From: Bacillota bacterium
GTDB taxonomy: Bacteria > Bacillota > Clostridia > Acetivibrionales > DSM-1351
Assembly (NCBI GenBank): GCA_023393115.1
Contig: JAEWMS010000084.1
Location: 25,758-89,757, forward strand
Direction of reading: 5' to 3'
Length of the DNA stretch: 64,000 nucleotides
The position numbers and the translations under genes were made by a program. Of this stretch, positions 15,831 to 24,951 are shown piece after piece. The stretch's first letter is position 1, and every line of letters starts with the position of its first letter. The notes beneath the pieces were generated by a model, which made no database searches, was not told where the DNA came from, and saw only the letters and a program-made list of their open reading frames with translations.

Positions 15831-17984
15831 TTAATTTACTTCCCGCATACTCAGGGATATTCTCTTTCTTTCTGCATCTACCTCTATTACCCGTACTTTT
15901 ACAATATCACCCACAGCCACAATGTCCATCGGATTTTTAACAAATCTGTCGGCCAATTGCGAGATATGCACCAAACCATCCTGATGTACCCCGATATCCA
16001 CAAAAGCACCAAAATCGGCAACATTTCGTATTGTTCCTGTAAGTCTCATGCCGGGCTTGAGATCCTCCAGATGAAGGACATCGGTATGAAGAACCGGCTT
16101 TGGCAATTCATCTCTAGGATCCCTGCCGGGCTTAAGAAGTTCGTTAATGATGTCTCTGAGTGTGGGCAATCCTATTCCCAGCTCTTCTGCAATATTTGCT
16201 GCGCTGTTTTGTTCAACTTTTTTATCCAAATCCTTTAAATTTTTGCTGCTAACATCTGAAAGGGCATAACCCATTTTCTTCAGGAGCTTTTCAGCAGCTG
16301 AATAAGACTCAGGATGCACCGAAGTATTATCAAGAATATTATTTCCATCGGTTATCCTTAGAAAGCCAGCACATTGTTCAAAGGTCTTGCTTCCAAGCTT
16401 TTTAACTTTTTTAATCTCATTTCTGTTTTTGAACTTACCGTTTTCCTCTCTATATTCAACCAGATTTTTCGCTATGGCTGAGGAAATACCTGAAATATAA
16501 GATAATAACGGAGCAGAAGCAGTGTTAAGATCAACTCCTACATTGTTAACGCAGTATTCAACCACTCCTCCCAGAGATTCATCCAGCCTTTTCTGATTCA
16601 TGTCATGCTGGTACTGCCCAACTCCAATAGCCTTCGGATCAATCTTAACTAATTCAGCCAGTGGATCCTGGAGCCTTCTTGCAATAGATACAGCACTTCT
16701 GAGTGCAACGTCAAATTCGGGAAACTCTTCTGCTCCCAGCTTTGAGGCAGAGTATACCGAAGCTCCTGCCTCACTGACCACCATATAATATACCTTTCGT
16801 TCAATTTCCTTTAACAATTCGACTACAAAAAGCTCCGATTCTTTTGAAGCAGTCCCGTTTCCAATTGAAATGATATCAACCTTGTACTTTTCTATCAACT
16901 GTTTGAGCTTTACCTTTGCTTCCTCTGTTTTGTACTGAGGAGGGGTAGGATAAATTACTGTTGTATCAAGTACTTTCCCCGTTTCATCAACTACGGCTAT
17001 TTTACAGCCTGTTCTGTAAGCAGGATCAAGACCAAGTACAACTCTGCCCTTTACCGGCGGCTGCAGTAAAAGGTTTCTCAGATTCTCTGCAAAGACTTTC
17101 ATAGCCTGCTCCTGAGCTGATTCAGTCAGTTGATTTCTGATGTCCCGTTCAAGGGACGGGAAAATAAGTCTGCTGTAAGAATCCTCAACTGCAGTTTCAA
17201 CGTATCCGGCCATTTCAGAGTTGGTATTCTTAACAGTCCTGCCTTTTAAATATGCCAGGCACAGGGCACTATCAACCTCCACTTTTACCTGAAGGAATTC
17301 TTCCTTTTCTCCCCTGTTTATGGCCAGTATTCTGTGGTTTGCTATTTTAGATACAGGTTCCTTGAAGTCATAATACATTCTGTAAACAGAGTCCTCTTCC
17401 TTTTTTGCAGCAGAAACAATCATCGCGTTTCTGTAGATAGTCTCTCTGAGTGCCTTTCTGTATTCTGCATTATCCGAAACCTCTTCAGCTATGATATCCA
17501 TTGCACCCGCCAGGGCTTCCTCCACAGAATTGACTCCCTTTTTACTGTCTATATAGCCAGCCGCAATATCTATTACGGGAGTCCTTGAAGGCATTTGGGC
17601 AAATATAATGGCCGCCAGAGGTTCAAGGCCTTTCTCCTTAGCCACAGAAGCTCTGGTCTTTCTTTTAACCTTGTAAGGCCTGTATATATCCTCTATTTCC
17701 TGAAGGGTAACAGTCTTGTCAAGGGAATTGGAAAGCTCTTCTGTAAGCTTGCCCTGCTCATTGATGAGCCTTCTTACATCCTCTCTTCTTTCATCCAGGT
17801 TTCTGAGATAAACCAGACGTTCATGAAGTTCTCGTAATACCTGGTCATTCAGTTCCCCTGTTACTTCTTTTCTGTATCGTGCAATGAAAGGTATGGTATT
17901 TCCCTCATCTATAAGCTTTACTGTATTTTGTACCTGAAAAGGTTTCAAGTTGAATTCCTTTATCAGCTGTGTAATTATATCCAT
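15831..17984 (-). CDS. tex: RNA-binding transcription accessory protein Tex
   Basis: A 717-residue Tex/YdcI protein. In order: N-terminal helix-turn-helix region, central domain, YqgF-like RNase H fold (about 325-450, VVLGLDPAYRTGCKIAVVD), a helix-hairpin-helix pair (about 490-560) and a C-terminal S1 RNA-binding domain (about 640-715, GMRLTGTIRNVADFGAFVDIG). Length is typical. Tex acts in transcription and fine-tunes RNA metabolism. AAGGAGG lies just before the ATG. The pfkB gene ends... upstream on the same strand with 25 bp between, so co-transcription is likely. Confidence 0.95.
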   Translation of the reverse strand: MDIITQLIKEFNLKPFQVQNTVKLIDEGNTIPFIARYRKEVTGELNDQVLRELHERLVYLRNLDERREDVRRLINEQGKLTEELSNSLDKTVTLQEIEDIYRPYKVKRKTRASVAKEKGLEPLAAIIFAQMPSRTPVIDIAAGYIDSKKGVNSVEEALAGAMDIIAEEVSDNAEYRKALRETIYRNAMIVSAAKKEEDSVYRMYYDFKEPVSKIANHRILAINRGEKEEFLQVKVEVDSALCLAYLKGRTVKNTNSEMAGYVETAVEDSYSRLIFPSLERDIRNQLTESAQEQAMKVFAENLRNLLLQPPVKGRVVLGLDPAYRTGCKIAVVDETGKVLDTTVIYPTPPQYKTEEAKVKLKQLIEKYKVDIISIGNGTASKESELFVVELLKEIERKVYYMVVSEAGASVYSASKLGAEEFPEFDVALRSAVSIARRLQDPLAELVKIDPKAIGVGQYQHDMNQKRLDESLGGVVEYCVNNVGVDLNTASAPLLSYISGISSAIAKNLVEYREENGKFKNRNEIKKVKKLGSKTFEQCAGFLRITDGNNILDNTSVHPESYSAAEKLLKKMGYALSDVSSKNLKDLDKKVEQNSAANIAEELGIGLPTLRDIINELLKPGRDPRDELPKPVLHTDVLHLEDLKPGMRLTGTIRNVADFGAFVDIGVHQDGLVHISQLADRFVKNPMDIVAVGDIVKVRVIEVDAERKRISLSMREVN

Positions 17985-18009
17985 AATTTCCTCCTTGTGA
18001 AACTCTATA

Positions 18010-18942
18010 TTAAAGAATTTCTTCCATACTCATATTTCTTTTAAAATAATTGACCCGGTCTGAGTCTATTACACCTATTCCAATATGTTCGGTATTTGAA
18101 GCGGCACAAGCACAGCCAAGCTCAAAGGACTCTTTTATGGAGAGTCCCCCTGCTACTCCATTGCATATGCCAGCCACCATGGAATCACCCGAGCCAATTG
18201 TATTTGCCACCTCCAACGAAAGCGGATGGGCTTTATAAACCTTTTTCTCTGATACAAGAAGTGCACCTTTGGCTCCCATTGAGATTACAATATACTTAAC
18301 TCCCTTATTTATAATTGCTTTGCAGGCCTCAACTATCTGCTTATCAGTTTCAAAATCCTTGTTAAAATAGGTATTAAGTTCCCGCAAATTTGGCTTTATC
18401 AGGAATGGTCCTGCTTCAATACCCAGCCTTAACACTTCTCCGCTGGAATCAAGTATGGTTTTAACGCCAAATTTGTCTGCTTCAGCAATAAGCCTGGCAT
18501 AAGTATCTGTTCCCAAGCCTTTTGGCAGCCCTCCAGAGCATACTAATAAACGGGTTTGCCCCATAGCTGCTTTGAAGTTTTCCATAAACATTTCCCAGGC
18601 ATTACAGTCAATTGTCGGCCCTTCTTCCAGGATTTCTGTCTCCAGGCTATTTACTCTATCAATTATGTTATTGTTTGTTCTGGACTGGCCCTCCACAGAA
18701 ATAAACCGTGTTTCGGCTCCCAGATCTGCCAGGCTTTTCTCAAGCCACTGTCCGGTACTTCCTGCTTTAAAGCCCAGAACCTCCACGTCTGCTCCAAGTA
18801 TTTTTAATACCCTGGAAACATTTATACCTTTGCCTCCTGCCGATTGAAGGCAATCTCCCACTCTATATAATCCGCCTGCAGAAAAGTTATCAATAATGTA
18901 TATCTTATCAACGGCAGGGCTTAATGACAAAACTGTTATCAT
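18010..18942 (-). CDS. PfkB-family sugar-phosphate kinase (1-phosphofructokinase/tagatose-6-phosphate kinase type)
   Basis: A 310-residue ribokinase-fold enzyme. Seen: N-terminal SPAVDKIY, the substrate loop GGKGINVSRVL, and the PfkB signature with catalytic Asp in NTIGSGDSMVAG near residue 250. The family phosphorylates fructose-1-phosphate or tagatose-6-phosphate with ATP in the cytosol. No fructose PTS component or DeoR regulator is adjacent, unlike a typical fru operon, so the substrate stays open. It precedes tex by 25 bp on the same strand and is separated from upstream genes by a strong terminator. Confidence 0.87.
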   Translation of the reverse strand: MITVLSLSPAVDKIYIIDNFSAGGLYRVGDCLQSAGGKGINVSRVLKILGADVEVLGFKAGSTGQWLEKSLADLGAETRFISVEGQSRTNNNIIDRVNSLETEILEEGPTIDCNAWEMFMENFKAAMGQTRLLVCSGGLPKGLGTDTYARLIAEADKFGVKTILDSSGEVLRLGIEAGPFLIKPNLRELNTYFNKDFETDKQIVEACKAIINKGVKYIVISMGAKGALLVSEKKVYKAHPLSLEVANTIGSGDSMVAGICNGVAGGLSIKESFELGCACAASNTEHIGIGVIDSDRVNYFKRNMSMEEIL

Positions 18943-19039
18943 ACAGCCTCCATCAGTAATATTGTAAATCGTAATTATTATATATTAAATTTTAAGCCAG
19001 CGAAACCCACCGGACAAGAAATTTGCTCCCCAGACAACA

Positions 19040-19076
19040 AAAATGAGAATTGGGGTATCCCCAATTCTCATTTTTT
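19040..19076. terminator. Strong bidirectional intrinsic terminator
   Basis: AAAATGAGAATTGGGG and CCCCAATTCTCATTTT are perfect 16-bp arms around TAT, with T runs on both strands. It terminates the minus-strand 42-residue ORF and insulates the pfkB gene. Confidence 0.9.
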
Positions 19077-19149
19077 AAAGCTATCCGTTTGTAGCATATT
19101 AGTACAAAAAAATTCACAGCAGCAGAGAAATATTATTTCCTGGTTATGA

Positions 19150-19278
19150 CTACTTTTTGGGCTTAATATTGCCCTGTCCACCTCTAATCCCGCCACCGTT
19201 GTTGGTTTTATTCTCTCCCAGCTGATCATTATCAAAAGAAACGTCGTTATTCCGATCCTTGCTTTTATCTTTTGCCAT
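19150..19278 (-). CDS. 42-residue Lys/Asn/Gly-rich small protein
   Basis: A short open frame from ATG at 19278, reading MAKDKSKDRNNDVSFDNDQL, then a Gly-rich turn and the end NIKPKK. AAAGGA stands about eight bases upstream, and the strong terminator at 19040-19076 follows. The protein is highly hydrophilic, without Cys or hydrophobic core, like small spore-core or disordered proteins. No family recognised. Support is the ribosome site plus terminator, not homology. Confidence 0.55.
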   Translation of the reverse strand: MAKDKSKDRNNDVSFDNDQLGENKTNNGGGIRGGQGNIKPKK

Positions 19279-19414
19279 TGAAAACATCCTTTCTACAATA
19301 TGAATTTCTACCTTTGTAAGGTATTCTTATATATTCTTTACTTATATTCAAAAAAATATTACGAGGTATTAATGCATATTCAGTGTTTCCATAGTATTAC
19401 TTCATCACAGGTTT

Positions 19415-20386
19415 CTAAATCTTAAAGGCGGCCTTATTGATATAAACCAGACCTTCAGTAGACATTAACCGGTCGGACAAATTCAACAGAGCCCTATCCT
19501 TCATTTTTGCCTCAAGCATTATATCAATATCTCGGTTAAATGGTTTTACCATGTTGAGAAATTCATAAAAGTCAGAATAATCGATGAAATCGGCGTGACT
19601 CCTGAACTCCTTCTGGCTCTTTGGGCTTGAAAAATGAATCTTGGGAGGAAGTTGCTCACGATCCCAGGTTTTATAGATATCCGGTAATAGTTCTACTAAA
19701 CTCTCCCCATTATTTACACATCTGTGATGGTGAACGTCAAGAACCATAGGTGTTCCTAAATCCTTACAGATCTCTAGAACATCAACAGCAGTATAGCTTT
19801 TATCATCATTTTCAATAATTATCCGCTTTTTTATACGGTCCGGAAGCTTGACAAAATTCTCTTTAAATCTTTCTATGGAGCTATACTTGTCCCCGTAGAG
19901 ACCACCCACATGAAGCACCAGCTTGTATTTGTAATCCTCAAGACCCATGGCTTCGTATAATTTTACATGATAATCAAGGTCATTTATGGAAGCCTTCAAT
20001 ACCTCCTGCTTAACGGGGTTAAGAATAGTGAAATGGTCCGGGTGGGCACTGATACGAAAATCATTCTCCTGTATATAGTCACCAAGCTGCTTAAGCTCCT
20101 CGGAAAATTGCAAAGAATACTCCCAACCTTCCAGCTCACCATGGGTTGCCAAAGGTATCAGCTTTGAAGTAAGTCTGTATACCTCAATCCCCATTGCACG
20201 GTTGTACTTCAGTATTCTCAATGTATTTTCAATATTTTGCTTTGACACCCTGTCCAGTCTGACACCTTTAGCCTTTTCATCCTTTAATTTACTATAGGTA
20301 GCATAAGTAACAGTCCCCGAAGGTGAACAATTCTCCATGCTTAAGGTCATTGCTACATATCCCAATCTGAATATCAATTCTATCAC
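19415..20386 (-). CDS. uvsE: UV DNA damage endonuclease UvsE
   Basis: A 323-residue TIM-barrel enzyme that nicks DNA 5' of UV photoproducts, an excision route separate from UvrABC. Family features: RLGYVAMTL at the N terminus, RISAHPDHFTILNP, LVLHVGGLYGDK, RIIIENDDKSYT, VLDVHHHRC and IDIMLEAKMKDRAL, together supplying the three-metal site His/Glu/Asp residues. The 20386 start is GTG with a poor ribosome site; a TTG at 20377 preceded by GGGTGAT is an alternative. It stands alone between the 42-residue ORF and the DUF2238 gene. Confidence 0.92.
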   Translation of the reverse strand: MIELIFRLGYVAMTLSMENCSPSGTVTYATYSKLKDEKAKGVRLDRVSKQNIENTLRILKYNRAMGIEVYRLTSKLIPLATHGELEGWEYSLQFSEELKQLGDYIQENDFRISAHPDHFTILNPVKQEVLKASINDLDYHVKLYEAMGLEDYKYKLVLHVGGLYGDKYSSIERFKENFVKLPDRIKKRIIIENDDKSYTAVDVLEICKDLGTPMVLDVHHHRCVNNGESLVELLPDIYKTWDREQLPPKIHFSSPKSQKEFRSHADFIDYSDFYEFLNMVKPFNRDIDIMLEAKMKDRALLNLSDRLMSTEGLVYINKAAFKI

Positions 20387-20471
20387 CCAATTTGATATTA
20401 ATATTTGATATTAATAAAAGATAGGCTTAATATTCCCCTAATAAATCAAAAATAATGACTCAAAACAGGAA

Positions 20472-21155
20472 TTATTTCGATAGTTTAACCATATGAATTC
20501 TTTGATTTCGCTTTAACTTTAACAAAATACAGTTACCCATGTTCAGGCAAGCTCCCAAAAATCCCATGGCAGTGTCCTTTTGCATATCCCAAATATCACC
20601 CTGGGTACCATTTAGGATTATTTGACGTTGAGTACTGCTTACAGCCGCAGACAGCATTTGGAAAAGTGAGCTCAAAGCAAAAAATGCCAAAATAACAAAT
20701 ACTGTTACCAGGCAGGCTTCAATATATTTAAGTCTGAATCTGTGAAACATTATCTCCATAACAGGTGTTGATAATAGCAGTCCAAACGCAAGGCATACCA
20801 ATCTGTCATAATTATTCCTGGTAAACCCGAACGTTCCTTTCATCCATTCTCCAACGGGACAAAGAGCATAGGTATAGTGGGCTCCGACAGTAATCAATAG
20901 CATAAAGAGAAGTAGAGTGGCATAAGACAGGTTAGAAAGTCTCATCTTTCTGTTAAAAAAATATATAACACCAATTATGACTGCCGATGGAAGATTCAAG
21001 TACCACCACTGAAAATAATCGGCAGGGTTAAAGGCAAGTATAACAAATACAACCAGATATATAAGCAGCATAAATTGTAGTGTTCTATCCTTTTTAAAAG
21101 GTATTGCTTGTTTCGAAGCATATATTAAGGAATATCTTTTTCTTTTCATCAGCAT
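20472..21155 (-). CDS. DUF2238 (YjdF-like) membrane protein
   Basis: A 227-residue integral membrane protein with about six hydrophobic helices. The GTQGDIWDMQKDTAMGFLGA motif near the C terminus and the HYTYALCPVGEW/NNYDRLVCLAFG segments match the DUF2238/YjdF family of unknown function. ATG at 21155 is chosen because GGAGG stands six bases upstream; an in-frame upstream ATG at 21197 lies inside the palindromic leader. That leader belongs to a repeated design also found before a GNAT gene and mcsA (see 21156-21345). Confidence 0.82.
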   Translation of the reverse strand: MLMKRKRYSLIYASKQAIPFKKDRTLQFMLLIYLVVFVILAFNPADYFQWWYLNLPSAVIIGVIYFFNRKMRLSNLSYATLLLFMLLITVGAHYTYALCPVGEWMKGTFGFTRNNYDRLVCLAFGLLLSTPVMEIMFHRFRLKYIEACLVTVFVILAFFALSSLFQMLSAAVSSTQRQIILNGTQGDIWDMQKDTAMGFLGACLNMGNCILLKLKRNQRIHMVKLSK

Positions 21156-21345
21156 ATTAACCTCCAAAGCGGCTTTGAGCCACCATTGTGGCCACAAATT
21201 GTAATGAAATTTATATCCTTTATCGCAATGTGGCGAATAAAGGAGGTTAATTGGCCATGTGCGTTTTCAAAATAATTGATAGTATTTGAAATTATTTTGG
21301 ATATTTCACGGCCATAAATTCATAGGTCAGTCTTTTTATAATGGC
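21156..21345 (-). repeat. Palindromic leader module, copy 1 (in the 326-bp gap 21156-21481)
   Basis: Directly upstream of the DUF2238 start, the minus strand stacks two small palindromes, GGCCACAATGGTGGCT and AAAGCCGCTTT, then GGAGGTTAATATG. Farther upstream are a plus-strand copy of AAAGGAGGTTAAT next to TTTATCGC/GCGAATAAA arms (21217-21250), a 10-bp inverted repeat CAAAATAATT/AATTATTTTG (21268-21299), and CGGCCATAAATTCATAGGT, which recurs at 33314-33334. The gap also holds the gtrA ribosome site at its right end; no further gene seen. Confidence 0.6.
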
Positions 21346-21481
21346 TTATGGTAAAATTTCATATTATTATATATACTTAAAAATGTGTAAATATGTCAAA
21401 GTTAATTACATTAGGCGTTAAGTCCGGTATACGCCGGGAGATAATTGAATATACTCAGAATTAATATACAGGGAGAAACCA

Positions 21482-21889
21482 ATGAAAAAGTTAAAGAAAC
21501 TGTTTTTCAAATTACTAGATACAAGTATTGTAAAGTATGGGCTTGTTGGTGTAATCAATACTTTGATTACAGGAATTATTATGTTGACTTTAATGAACGT
21601 ATTCTCGGTTTCTCTGAGGTTGTCAAATATAATCGGATATATAGCCGGTTTCATCAACAGTTTTATTCTGAATAAAACCTGGACCTTTAAAGCCGGGCAA
21701 TCTTCAACTCTTCAGCAGTTCCTCAAATTTTCCGGAGTTTTTGCCGTATGTTTTCTTCTTCAACATGGTCTTGTAATACTCCTGGCTGAAAATCTTCTTA
21801 TAAATAAAAATATATCCACTTTAATTGGCATGGTTTTTTACACCGGAGTAAGTTATATCTTTAATAAATTGTTTACCTTCAAAAAATAA
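21482..21889 (+). CDS. gtrA: GtrA-family membrane protein
   Basis: A 135-residue protein with four membrane helices and the GtrA signature: KYGLVGVINTLI near the start, YIAGFINSFILNKTWTFK in the middle, and SYIFNKLFTFKK at the C terminus. GtrA-type proteins are thought to help move lipid-linked sugars across the membrane for cell-surface glycosylation. GGGAG precedes the ATG. The nearby nucleotidyltransferase/mutase fusion (22443) would fit a shared role in surface polysaccharide supply, but no glycosyltransferase lies next to it. Confidence 0.88.
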   Translation: MKKLKKLFFKLLDTSIVKYGLVGVINTLITGIIMLTLMNVFSVSLRLSNIIGYIAGFINSFILNKTWTFKAGQSSTLQQFLKFSGVFAVCFLLQHGLVILLAENLLINKNISTLIGMVFYTGVSYIFNKLFTFKK

Positions 21890-21977
21890 TACAAATCAGG
21901 CTTATTTCCAAGTTTATTGCAAATACTAACTGTAAATCCCACAGCTGGTATTATCAATTTTAATGGAGGTAAGCGTG

Positions 21978-22241
21978 ATGAATCAAAAAATTACTGCACT
22001 TTATACAAATCTTTACGATGCAAACACTGCAATGGGAACCATAAAAACAAACAGTATCGGAAAAGCTTGTTTGAATACTTCGGAGTGCGGACTTCATTCA
22101 GGGATAGACACAAGACAAAGAGTGAACAGATTTCCCGGTGCTGTACCTTCAACCATGGTAAAACTCGAAATAAGTTTTGATCCTGCTAATAGAGAAAGTG
22201 CTCTTCATGTTCTAGATGGGAGTTTTGGTGTAATTGAATAA
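21978..22241 (+). CDS. Hypothetical protein, 87 residues
   Basis: A soluble small protein without membrane segments. It begins MNQKITALYTNLYDANTA and ends ESALHVLDGSFGVIE; there are two Cys in the middle (ACLNTSEC). ATG at 21978 follows TGGAGG with good spacing; the ATG at 21963 overlaps the ribosome site and is rejected. Between gtrA and the fusion gene on the same strand. No family recognised and no function proposed. Confidence 0.65.
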   Translation: MNQKITALYTNLYDANTAMGTIKTNSIGKACLNTSECGLHSGIDTRQRVNRFPGAVPSTMVKLEISFDPANRESALHVLDGSFGVIE

Positions 22242-22442
22242 ATAACAACAACCTTTTTTGTTTATTTTGACATGATTTGATAAACTTTAAAAGGATTATT
22301 ACGTTATCTATGGAATATAATAATATAAGTTATAGATGAATACCAGTAATGTGGGATTAGTTTTTTCATTCTATATACCAGCATGCCCCATGCTGAGCGT
22401 ACTAAAGAACACAGCGGGCTATGCATGCAGAGGGAGGTCAGT

Positions 22443-24926
22443 GTGAAAGCTATTATTATGGCCGGTGGAGAAGGCTCCAGACTAAGGCCACTTACATGTG
22501 ATTTACCAAAACCTATGGTTCCTGTACTGAACAAACCTGTACTGGAGCACACCATTGAATTGCTGAAGTGTTATGGTATTACCGAAATCGGCATTACATT
22601 AATGTACCATCCCCAGATTATTAAAAACTATTTAGGTAGTGGAAAAAACCTTGGTGTAAAAATCACCTACTTTATTGAGGAGTCTCCTTTGGGTACTGCC
22701 GGCGGAATAAAAAACGCCGAAAGCTTTCTTGATGAACCCTTCATAGTTATAAGCGGAGATTCCATAACGGATCTGAACCTGGCGGAAGCTATAGAATTCC
22801 ACAAAAACAGGAATTCTCTGGCAACCATAGTCCTATCCAAAGTAGATGTTCCTCTTGAATATGGAGTTGTATTGACAAATGAGTCAGGAAGAATAACCGG
22901 CTTTGTTGAAAAACCGAGCTGGGGCGAGCTCTTCAGCGATACAGTCAACACAGGTACATATATCCTGGAACCCGAAATGCTGGATTACATAGAAGCGAAT
23001 ATAAATACTGATTTCAGCCGTGATGTCTTCCCAAGGTTATTAAGTATGTCAAAAAATATATATGGTTATATAGCTCCCAAATATTGGTGTGATATGGGTG
23101 ATATCCGATCATATATCAAGACTCACTATGATATTCTGGATAAAAAAATTGCCCTGAACTTCAACGGTATACAAATAAAAGATAATGTTTGGGTAGGTCC
23201 CGGTACGGTTATTGAGCCAACCGCGGAAATAAACGGGCCCTGCATAATCGGCTCAAATTGCAGGATTGGAAATGGGACATTAATTGACAACTACACCGTT
23301 ATTGGAAATAATACTACCGTCGAAGATGATGTCTCAATTGTCAGAAGTATAATATGGGACAATAGCTATATCGAATATGGAAGTGAATTAAGAGGAGCTG
23401 TATTATGTAACAGGGTTAACCTTAAGCATTATGTTTCAGTATTTGAAAATGCTGTTGTAGGTGAAGGTTGTAAAGTAAACGAACGTGTTATAATTAAGCC
23501 CAATATCAAAATATGGCCTGAAAAAACCATTCAGCCTTTTGCAGTAATCGATAGGAATCTGATTTGGGGTTCCAGACATTCAAACAGAATATTTGGTGAT
23601 GATGGCATTTCCGGTATTGTGAATGTGGATATTTCTCCCGAGTTTGCAACAAGGCTTGGCGCCGCTTACGGTTCACAATTTAAAGTGGGTGCCAGAGTTG
23701 TGGTCAGCTCAACAAACTCTAATTCTGCAAGAATGTTTAAGCATGCCTTTATTTCAGGCATACTTTCAGTAGGAGTAGAGGTTTATAATATGAGTAGTCT
23801 GATGACACCCATTGCAAGAACAGCTATTGGCTTCCTTTCAGTGGAAGGCGGTATACATATAAAAAATGATCTAAAAAATACTAATAAAATTAGAGTAGAT
23901 TTTATGGATGCAAGAGGTGCCGGCATAAGCAGACTGACTGAAAGAAAGATTGAGAACTCCTTTTTTAAGGAGGACTTCAACAGGTGTTCCTCAGAACAAA
24001 TAAGCCGCCTGAATAATATAACTGACTTTAGCAGCTACTATGCCCGTATATTAAGTAATACGACAAATCATTCTTTAATAAGGGAAATAAAACCCCGGCT
24101 TTGCTTTTATTCAAAGTCAGAGAACGTAATTTCCATAGTTGAGCCTCTTTTAAGAGGATTTGGCTGCATGACAAGCTGTTTTACATCTTATGAGGACTTT
24201 AACTCGGTAATTACGAATATTAAAGATACAGACTCCGATTTTGCAGCCATAATTGACGAGAATGCAGAAGAACTTATACTGGTGGATAATTCGGGTAGAA
24301 TAGTCAAGGAGGACCTGTTTCATGCTCTCATTGCCCTAATAATATTTAAAACCACTCCCGGAGCTACTTTTTTTAGTACCATTACAAGCTCGGAGGTTCT
24401 TAATAAGCTTGCAGGAAGATATAACGGAACAGTAAAAAGAACTAAGAACTGTACACAGGCTATTATGGATGAAATATTGTCCTATCAAACCGCTATAGAA
24501 ACAGGAAAAAGTCCAGAAAGATATGTGACGTCAGGTTTTGAAGGCTTCCGGCCAAATCAGCTCACATTAAGTTTTGATGCTATTGAAGGTTTAATAAGAA
24601 TAATTGAATACATGTGCTACACTGATACAACCCTCAATGAGATTTTGTCGGAAATTCCTGACTTCTTTATCGTAAAAAAGAACCTGAGGTGTCCCTGGGA
24701 ATCAAAAGGAACAGTAATGCGAAAAGTTATTAATGATTACAGGAACAAAGGGCTTGAATTGCTTGATGGAATAAAGTTACATACCGCGACCGGCTGGGTT
24801 CTGATTGTTCCGGATGCAGATAAGCCCATCTTCAAAATAATAGCCGAGAGTAGTTCAAGAAAAAATGCAAATGAGCTTTGCGATAAATACTGCACCTATT
24901 TGGAAAACATTATAAATAACCCATAA
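22443..24926 (+). CDS. Nucleotidyltransferase fused to degenerate phosphomannomutase-like domain
   Basis: An 827-residue cytosolic fusion from a GTG start preceded by GGGAGG. Residues 1-235 are a sugar-1-phosphate nucleotidyltransferase (MAGGEGSRLRPLTC; GDSITDLNL). Residues about 250-370 form a left-handed beta-helix of hexapeptide repeats. The rest follows the phosphohexomutase layout. This class is usually annotated mannose-1-phosphate guanylyltransferase/phosphomannomutase. Odd: the mutase domain lacks the phospho-Ser loop (T-A-S-H-N-P); the matching place reads GGIHIKNDLKNTNK, so the mutase part is probably inactive or regulatory. A 7-bp palindrome CAGCATG-CCC-CATGCTG (22379-22395) lies in the leader. 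Confidence 0.83.
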   Translation: MKAIIMAGGEGSRLRPLTCDLPKPMVPVLNKPVLEHTIELLKCYGITEIGITLMYHPQIIKNYLGSGKNLGVKITYFIEESPLGTAGGIKNAESFLDEPFIVISGDSITDLNLAEAIEFHKNRNSLATIVLSKVDVPLEYGVVLTNESGRITGFVEKPSWGELFSDTVNTGTYILEPEMLDYIEANINTDFSRDVFPRLLSMSKNIYGYIAPKYWCDMGDIRSYIKTHYDILDKKIALNFNGIQIKDNVWVGPGTVIEPTAEINGPCIIGSNCRIGNGTLIDNYTVIGNNTTVEDDVSIVRSIIWDNSYIEYGSELRGAVLCNRVNLKHYVSVFENAVVGEGCKVNERVIIKPNIKIWPEKTIQPFAVIDRNLIWGSRHSNRIFGDDGISGIVNVDISPEFATRLGAAYGSQFKVGARVVVSSTNSNSARMFKHAFISGILSVGVEVYNMSSLMTPIARTAIGFLSVEGGIHIKNDLKNTNKIRVDFMDARGAGISRLTERKIENSFFKEDFNRCSSEQISRLNNITDFSSYYARILSNTTNHSLIREIKPRLCFYSKSENVISIVEPLLRGFGCMTSCFTSYEDFNSVITNIKDTDSDFAAIIDENAEELILVDNSGRIVKEDLFHALIALIIFKTTPGATFFSTITSSEVLNKLAGRYNGTVKRTKNCTQAIMDEILSYQTAIETGKSPERYVTSGFEGFRPNQLTLSFDAIEGLIRIIEYMCYTDTTLNEILSEIPDFFIVKKNLRCPWESKGTVMRKVINDYRNKGLELLDGIKLHTATGWVLIVPDADKPIFKIIAESSSRKNANELCDKYCTYLENIINNP

Positions 24927-24951
24927 TAAATTAGCATTATACGGAGAGAAA

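Noticed and set aside
15791..15835. Terminator of tex
   Set aside because: ATTAATAAC/GTTATTAAT arms overlap the tex stop codon, but the stem is AT-only at its base and no T run follows.
20472..21197. Longer N terminus for the DUF2238 protein (MWPQWW...)
   Set aside because: The extra residues are encoded by the palindromic leader, and the internal ATG at 21155 has a better ribosome site.
22379..22395. Riboswitch upstream of the nucleotidyltransferase fusion
   Set aside because: There is a 7-bp hairpin, but no match to a known aptamer core and no paired terminator; kept only as a note in the gene entry.
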